NCBI GenBank assembly: GCA_027257055.1
Contig: JAPVLO010000379.1
Span: 2,020,501-2,084,500 of the forward strand
Direction: 5' to 3'
DNA: 64,000 bases
Source: Cephalopachus bancanus
Lineage: Eukaryota; Chordata; Mammalia; Primates; Tarsiidae
Made by a program: the position numbers and the translations under genes. This document shows positions 12,601 to 21,000 of the stretch, piece by piece. The notes under the pieces are model-generated. The model saw only the letters and a list, made by a program, of their open reading frames with translations. It was not told where the DNA came from and made no database searches. The first letter of the stretch is position 1. Each line of letters begins with the position of its first letter.

Positions 12601-14963
12601 AGGCCTCAGAGGGGAGAACCCCATCCCTGAGCTGCATGCAGTCAGCAGGTCATCCAGGCAAGAGATGACCCCGTGTATGCACATGACCCCTCAGAGGCTG
12701 GTGCCCAGCCACCATGGAAGCCTGGTGTGGAGAGTTGTGCAGACAGGCGTCCCTGTGCATTTGCCTTCCATGCTCTTTCCTGTCCCCGTTTCCATTCCAT
12801 TCCCATCGCTTTCATTCTGCACCAGGCTTGTAGCTGATGACTCTGTTTGTCTCTGCCCCTGCCCTGTGTCTGTCAGCCAGGCTTTGCCATCTGCTTGAGG
12901 CTGTCACTCCCTCCATAACCTGTCCTTGCAATGGCACGTGTGTGTCTGTGAGCAAGCCTAGCAGGGGTCTGGGCTGCACTGGCCCCTGGTGCCTGCCCCT
13001 TGTCCCTCAGCTGGGAATCTTACCTGTGCTCCCTGCCACCTACCACTACCACCCTCTAGTCCCAGGAGACTCCTTGGGCTTTGAGGGACTTTGAGGGGTT
13101 AGTGGCTGCAAGTGTCCAGAAGTTTTACAGCAAGAGAGATGCAGGGGTTCAGGGGACACAGGCTTCTGTGGGTAGGATCGAAGATGTAGTATGGAGCCTG
13201 TGGTTGTTCTCATGGCTAGTTTGGGGAGGCCTAACCGCCAGCCCCCCCAACTCCTTCAGCTGTGCTCAGAGAGAGTCCAAACTATGTGTAAGAGACATTG
13301 TGTCGGTTTACACGTCCTGGCAGTAACAGGGTGGGGAAGAGGCACTGAGTCTGTGAGGGTCTGTGAAGGTGGCTGAGCATAGGGGTGAACCTGCGGGCGC
13401 GCACGCGCACGCGTGTGTGTGTGTGTGGTGGTGGTGTTTCTGTTGTTGTGAGGCCTTGGAGCAGGCTGTGAATGCATGGAAAGACCAAGGAACGTTCTTA
13501 TGGTAGGAGTTGTGCACTGCGTAGGTGGAACTGCATGTGCGGAGGGCATGTTCAGTAGAGCAACAAGCATCTACGGAACACCAGGATTTAGCAGATACTC
13601 AGAGTCCCTGCCCTCCTGGCACTCACAATCACAGGTGAGACAGACAACAAGCAAATAGGAAATATGTCAGGGAGCAGTAAATCTATACAGAGAACAGATG
13701 CAATGATGGTGCCTGGCTGGAGTGGGGAGCTCCTGGAGCTCAGAGATTAGGGGAGTCTTGTCCAAGGAGGTGATGTCTGGGCTAAGACTTGACAGAAAGT
13801 AGCCAGCCCTGAAAATAACTGGAGAACTAGTGAAGGCAGGGGGCACAGCAGATCTAGGGACTGTGTGGTTGTAGCAGACTTGTCTTGCTCAGTGGACGGA
13901 AGGACTGCCAGCGACTTTGGAGAACAGTGGACATGGGGGAAGAGGACCACAGGTGAGACCCAAGAGGAAGGCTGGGACCAGGTAACCTGGGACCTCAGAA
14001 CCGTGGTAAGGCTCTGGGTTACATCTAAATTGCAGTAGGGAGGTGTCGTGAGTTTCTAAGCAAGGCAGTGAAACAATCTGCTTTATGGTTGTAAATGAAT
14101 GTCGTGCTGGTGCTGGGGGCAGGGTAGGGAGGATTGGCAGCAGAAGGACTGGCAGAGGGTACCATCTCCAGGTGAGAGGTGGTGTCCTGCTGGCTTGAGT
14201 TGGAAGCAGTGGAAATGGTAAGGCGTGGTTAGATCCAGGACCTACTCAGAAGGCAGAGCTGAGGGGACTTGCAGATGGAAAGGAAGGGAGTGATCAAGAG
14301 CGATTCCAAGGTCTGGAGCCTGAGCGACTGGAAAGGCGGTGGCTGCTCTCCGGAGTTGCAAGGAGTAGGGGCAGTTTGAAAAGACAGTGGGGAATCAGTG
14401 ACTCTGGTCATAGCCCTTGGGTAGCCTTGGGTACAGGAGTCTGGAGGACAGGGAGAAGTCAGAGCAGGACACAGAAATATGAGAGTCTGCATATAGATGG
14501 TACTGAAAGTCCGAGTCTGAATGAGATCACTAAGGGAGAGAGGAAAGGTGCAGAGAAGAATGAAGCCTGGGAGCCCCAGGCCCTCCTACCCTCCCCTTCT
14601 AGTAGGAGAGAAGGAAGCAGTAGCTGAGGCAGACATGGGCCAATCAGTGAAACCAGAAGAGACCAGGAGAGAACCACTCAGGAGCCTAGGAGAATGGGCC
14701 CAGAAAGGAGTCAGCCCAGAGGGAAGCAAGTGACCACAGGACTTGGCAGCATGGAGGTTGTTGGTGACCATGACCAGAGTGGTCTCCAAGGAGAGACAGA
14801 GACAGACGCCTGCCTGGACTAGATGAAGGATGTGAATGGAGCATAAGAACCAGAGCTAGGGCAGCGGGCACAGGGCAAGGGATGGGGACCTGGGGCAGAG
14901 GTCTGGTTGTCTAAGACCCCACCTGACTGTGTGTCAGTAGGCATGAGCGTGTGTGTGTGTGTG

Positions 14964-15043
<80 letters not shown>

Positions 15044-18000
15044 GGGGTCTGTCAGACAGGCACAGTTATCAATGTACGTGTGCCAGGAGGGTTTGTACCC
15101 CTGGGCATTTGCTGCTGTGTATGCCTCTGCCCCAGGAGATGCTGCAAACCCAATAAGTTAGGGACATGTCCCAGGGCTCTGCCAAGGCAGAGGGATCCAC
15201 CCTCCCCTGATCCCTGAGTTGGAAGGAGGACTAATGTGGCGGGACCAGCCAGCAGGTGTGGGCGGATCAGGGTGGGGTCTCTGGGCCGGAGCCTTAGCTT
15301 TGGCTAGTGCTGTCACCCTTTTCCTTTTCTTCCTCCTGGCTTCCTTTGGTTTACAAGTGTAGGGGTTGTCTCCCCAAGCAGGAGAGGGTAGAGAGGAGAG
15401 TGGGGCCTCTGTGATAGCTCTGAGCCTAGCCTAGCTCAACTCCTAAGAATGTGTGGGGGCCACTCCTTGTACACAAGCACTACCCTAGGTGCCAGGGTCT
15501 GTCTGTGCTGCCACTGGGGGGCTTCTCACAAGCAGAGAGGAAGGGGCTGGAGTGGGCAAGCACCACACCCTGACCTGCCTGCAGGGATACCCAAAGCCCT
15601 TTTTCTCCTCCAAGCCCTTCCATGGGCCTGGGCTGCTCTGACCCTGCTCCTGGTCCTGGCCTCCCTTCTCACTCAGTCCAGCCTCTGGGTCTGATGTGCT
15701 GTCACCTGCCCAGAACACACTACTCTCCAGCTTCTTAGGAAAGCCAAGGTGACTGGGCCAGGCCTTTGCCCAGGGGCCACATGTTCACTACCACGAAGAA
15801 CAACTCCCCTTGACGCACCAGGGCTCTTCACAGCTCCCAGGCTATGTTGATGGCCAGGCAGGACCACCTTCCCTGCTCTGTGGCCTGCACTCCATCCTTC
15901 CCACCCCCTGCATTTTCCACTCATGTGCTATGAGCAGACACGGGGCTTGGGAAGGTGAACTCGGGATGAGTTGTGTGTAACCAGACCCACGGGTGGGAGG
16001 AAACTAATGGGGAACCTGCAGGGGGCAGGGACTGGCTAGGGAGAGAAGGGATGGAAAGGAGCCTGAGGCTTTGGGGGAGGGCATATCTGCACCACTGTCC
16101 ACTTTGGGTCTGCTCCTGCCTGCCCCTCACATCCACCCTCCCTCTGCAGAAGCCGAGGAGCTGTACCAGAAGAGGGTCCTGACTATCACTGGCATCTGCG
16201 TGGCCCTACTGGTGGTGGGCATCGTCTGTGTGGTAGCCTACTGCAAGACCAAGTGAGTGGCAAGCACACGGGTGGGGATAGGCCAGACTGAGGGAGGGGC
16301 CTATGTGGCAGGCTCTCCTCTTTTGTGAGGCAGGCTCTCCTCCACACCCTCCTGTACCCCTGCTGCCCCTTCAGGGGCCTCTGCAGCTAGGAGTGGGGCA
16401 AAGGGCTGGGCCAGGAAGCAGCAGCAGGGGAGTATGAGGGAGACGGGCCCCACGGGATTGACCAAGAATGGTCCTGAGCACAGGCTTTAGAAGAAGGCAA
16501 ATCTAGATTCAAACCCAGCTCTGCCAATTCTCACGTGACCCCGAGCTAACTGAGGAACTGCGGAGTCCTTGTGGGAAGGATCCTAGTATATATCTCACAG
16601 GACCTCGGGAGGACCCTGAGCAGGGGCATGCAGCTGGTCCGCAGGTTCCTGGGGCGAGTGCCCTGTGGAGTGGGCAGGCGCTGGGCGGTGCTGAGGAGGG
16701 GAGTGTAGAGCGGCAGGCTCCATTCCCAGGGAGAGGCATTGCCTGAGCCCAATTGGGAGCAGCTTAGACAAAAGGCCAGAGAAGGTGGGACTGGGCCCCC
16801 TCTGGGCGGAAGAGAGGTAGGGGCAGAATCTCAGGACAGGGGAAGACAGGGACAGAGAGGGAGCTGGGCAGTACAAGTAGAAGAATGGGAGCCAGAGGAC
16901 AACACAGGTGAGGGCCGGCCATGTTCCTGAAACAAGAACAGCCCAGACCAGTTGGAGCAAAGGGCTGGGGTCAGGAAAAAAGGGGCACAAGTCTAAAAAG
17001 AGTATTGGGACCCAGATGGCACGACAGGCCTTGGATGTCAAGCCAGGGAGCCTGGGCTTATCCTGCAGACAGTGGGGAGTCAACTTGCAGAAAAATGATA
17101 GGTTTGTCACAGTTGTGCACATCTGGAGAGCAAGAGTCTGGGCACAGCCACCATTTTGGGGACTGAGCCCCTGGTTTGGACTCATGCTACCCTATCTATG
17201 AGACCCAAAGCCCTGCTTGCCTTGTCCTGGGGGAGTCAAGTACCAGAAAAGCTGGAGGGAGGAGAGAGTTGGGACTCAAGGAGCCCAGAGGGGGAGAACA
17301 GGCCAAAGAGGGAAAATCAAGTCTAAGAACTGGAGGAAAATCAAGGCCCCTGTTCTTACCCCCACAGCATTTACTCATATCTTCAACATTCATTTGGTGC
17401 CTGCGGGCGCCAGGCCCTGCCCCAGGCACATGGCCAGTACTCTGAGCCGGCATCCCAGTGTCACAGAACACATTTAGAGACAACAAACCTCGGCCGGAGG
17501 ACCGGAGGGGTTCCCTTGAGGAAGCAACATTTAGGCTAGGGCCTGAGGGGTGAGTAGGAGTTAGCAGGTGAAGAGGAGAGAACATATTCCAGGTGAGCGA
17601 ACTAGTTAGCATGCGCAAAGGTCAGGAGGCCAGAGAGGGCAGGCACTGTGGAGGACCAGAAGCAATCTCACCAAGGACACAGCAAGCTGGGGCAGGGTAG
17701 GGGCAGGGCGGGCAAGGGAAATACAGAGGGCCAATAAAGGGTTTTAAACAGAGAAGTGACAGGATTAGGTCTGTTATAAAATAAATTGATTGAGCATTTA
17801 CAATGTGCCAATCCCACGGGCCCTGACTCCCCAACCACAGCCCCCTGTTTTATTTTCTTCCTAGAACTTTACCGAAAATATCTCATTCATTGTTTTGTTT
17901 ATTGTTATTGTCTGCCTTGTCTACTGGCCTGTGGGCTCCTCCAGGGCAGGGATCCTCTCCATCTTCTCCCAAACATTATCTGGCACATAGTAAAAACACA

Positions 18001-21000
18001 ATAACTACCAAGAGAATGAAGGAGAGAGGGAGCACTGCGCTTGAATATTTTCCACACTTTCAATCATCAGCAGTCTTTCGGATGATCACCCCATTTACAG
18101 ATGAGGAAAGGTCAACATGGAGAGTTTAAGTACCTTGCCCAGGACCACACAGCTAGAAAGCAGTGGAGTCTGCTCTCTGGGCAGAGCCCAAATTCATCAC
18201 AACACTCAGGTCCCATGGTTTCAGGTGGTGGCAATGATGTGGTACAGCTTGGGCACAGGGAAAAGCAGTCGCCATGGCAGTCCAGGGCACAGAGAGAAGG
18301 GACAGCTAAGGATATTCATTCATTGAGGCAGAGGGCGTGCCAAGCTCACCCACCCTTCCCCTGTGCAGAAAACAGCGGAAGCAGATGCACAACCACCTCC
18401 GGCAGAACATGTGCCCAGCCCACCAGAACCGAAGCCTTGCCAACGGGCCCAGCCACCCGCGGCTGGACCCAGAGGAGATCCAGATGGCAGATGTGAGTGC
18501 TGTTCCCAGGCCCCCTTCTAAGCCCTCAGTGGGACAGCCACCCTTCTCGTGCCCCTGCAAGGATGGACTGGGGCAGCAGCCAGCCTGTCCCATGACCAGC
18601 CTTGCCTCCGAGGCACTGTCTCACCAGGATGGCAGCCTTGCTTCACCCACTTCCTTCTGGAAGAGCAGGGGTTCTATTTGCTGGGGCCATCACTGCCCTA
18701 CTATCAAGCCACTTCTCATCCCTGGACTCCTCCCAACCTGGAGTTTCAGAAGATCGATTTGGTCTGCCATCACTAACTCTCACCCAACTGTCTGTCTGTT
18801 CCAGTATATCTCCAAGAATGTGCCAGCCACAGACCATGTCATCAGGAGGGAAACTGAGACCACCTTCTCGGGGAGCCACTCCTGTTCTCCTTCTCACCAT
18901 TGTTCCACAGCCACACCTACGTCCAGCCACAGGTGGGCACTACCAAGGCCCACAGAGACGCATACACTTCTGCACTTTATTTGGCATAAAGTGCTGACTT
19001 GTTCAAATATTCAGAGCTACTGGATTCCCTCTCCTGAGTTTGCCATGAGTCCCCCTTAGCCTTCTCCCCAGAATTAGGGAGTCCTGTCCACAGCGCACAA
19101 AGGCTCATACAGCTCAAGACATATAACGTGTCTTTCCTGGGGAGTACCATGTAATAGTCAGGACCCCCACATCTCGGCCACTGAGGCTGGGCTCCTGACA
19201 TAGGTGGCTAAGGACCATGGGAGTGGAAGGGTCCCAGACACGGGCTCCAAGGCAAGACTAGGGTAGAGTGGTTACACATTACAACTCACCCATCCGCAGG
19301 ACCCCGGCCCTCCTCCTGATACTGGGACTGGGGTCCCGTGGATGGGCATTTGCAGCAATCCACATCAGCCCAAGCTGGAGAAGGGCAAGGAGCTGAGGGA
19401 ACTCCAGATGGAATGAGGACAAGGGAGAGGGTGGCTGTGGGACCACACCTCCCAGGCCGCCGTGCCCCTTCCTGACCCCTCCTCTTGCCCCATCTGGCCT
19501 TCCCAGACACGAGAGCCACACATGGAGCCTGGAACGTTCTGAGAGCCTGACCTCTGACTCCCAGTCAGGCATCATGCTGTCATCAGTGGGCACCAGCAAA
19601 TGCAACAGCCCGGCGTGTGTAGAGGCCCGGGCACGGCGGGCAGCAGCCTACAACCTGGAGGAGCAGCGCAGGACCACCGTGCCGCCCTACCACGACTCCA
19701 TAGACTCCTTGCGTGACTCTCCACACAGCGAGAGGTCAGTTCCTACCCCATGACCTGTGCCCTCACCTTGGCCAGAGGCCCCAAGGGAGAGAGCACATCA
19801 GAGACAGTTCAAAGAGATTCATCTCCATTTTTCAGATGGAAAAACAAGGTCCCAGAAAGGTCAGGTGGTCTGCTCAGGGCCATTAGCATGTTAATGACAG
19901 ACTGGGACTGGGGCTAGCCCAGTGAACCCTAATGTGGAGTGACCGTCTAATTTAATTGTTCTACTGGGACACTTTTCAGAATAGAAGGGAACATTATTAA
20001 TACTGTACTAGAATATCAGGAACAAACATGGGCTGTTCCAGAAAATCAGGCTATATGCTAGAAGCTACAGGTCCTAACAGGAGCAGAAAGACAGCAAGAT
20101 CCCGTAGATTGCAGGGCGGAAGGAGAGGCTGTCTTCAAGGAGACTGACCAGTGCAGGATGAACATGAGCCAAGAATGATCACAGCGCCCTGGCAGTAGCA
20201 GCTGTAGCCTGCAGTTCAAGGCCGTGTTGGGTTCCTAAGCACTGGGTGCAGGAAGAACCAGGAAACTCCCCTTCTTCCCTGACTCCAAGCCAAGAGTTAC
20301 AGGCCAGCCTCCACCTTGCCCAGCCTTGAGTGGCCCTCGGCAAGTAGGGCCTGTGGATCAGGAGAGCAGAGAAGGTGCACAGTACTTGGAACTGCAGGCC
20401 CAGGAGAGGAGCAGGTGTTCTCTTGCCCTCAACTCTGCCCACTCCCCGCCAGTTCCTGTGCTGGGCTGGCCTGCCTGGGGATCCAGAGATGGCCTACCTA
20501 GTTCCTGCTCCTGAGGCGCTCCAGCCACAGAGACACACCATAGAAGCTCACAGCAGCCTGTGGAAAGTGCTAAGCACGCCCACCCCACCAGGGCAGAGAG
20601 ACCCAGGCTGACTGCAGGCTCTGGGAAGCAGCCAGGTTTTTCCGGGCCCAATCTTTGCAAGCCCAGCTCCACCCCCTGTGTGATTTGGGGCAAGCTGATC
20701 ACCTCCGAACCTTGTTCCCTCAGTTGTAGATCAGAGGGAACAGTACCTACAATGGCATGTTTCTGGTGAGGCCACCTGAGATAATCTGCACAAATCTGCC
20801 TTGTACCTAACGGAGCTGGTCCTCACTAGGTGTAGCCATTATCATCAACAGTGACCACAGCCAAGTGTGGTGGCTCATGTCCTGTAGTCCCAGGTGCTCG
20901 GGAGACTGAGGCAGGAGGATAGCTTGAACCCAGGAGCTCAGAGCTGCAGTGAGCCTTGATTGCGCCACTGCACTCCAGCCTGGGCGATAGAGTGAGACCC

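Larger units (their letters stand above)
12326..16149 (+). other. NRG2: NRG2 intron before the transmembrane exon
   Basis: About 3.8 kb. It holds a GC/GT alternating tract at 13398-13440, a compound GT-GA repeat at 14948-15043 and an old L2-like segment around 13560-13960. No other exon was recognised. Confidence 0.6.
16253..18368 (+). other. NRG2: NRG2 intron after the transmembrane exon
   Basis: About 2.1 kb, mostly relics of old repeats: MIR near 16463-16560 (+) and 18080-18200 (-), and L2-like pieces at 17365-17640 and 17880-18005. No exon was recognised. Confidence 0.6.

Noticed and set aside
18337..19059. A single uninterrupted 240-codon gene
   Set aside because: It is two NRG2 exons plus an open intron and read-through; the canonical GT/AG sites and the NRG2 protein show it is spliced. 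The open intron is reported as a finding instead.
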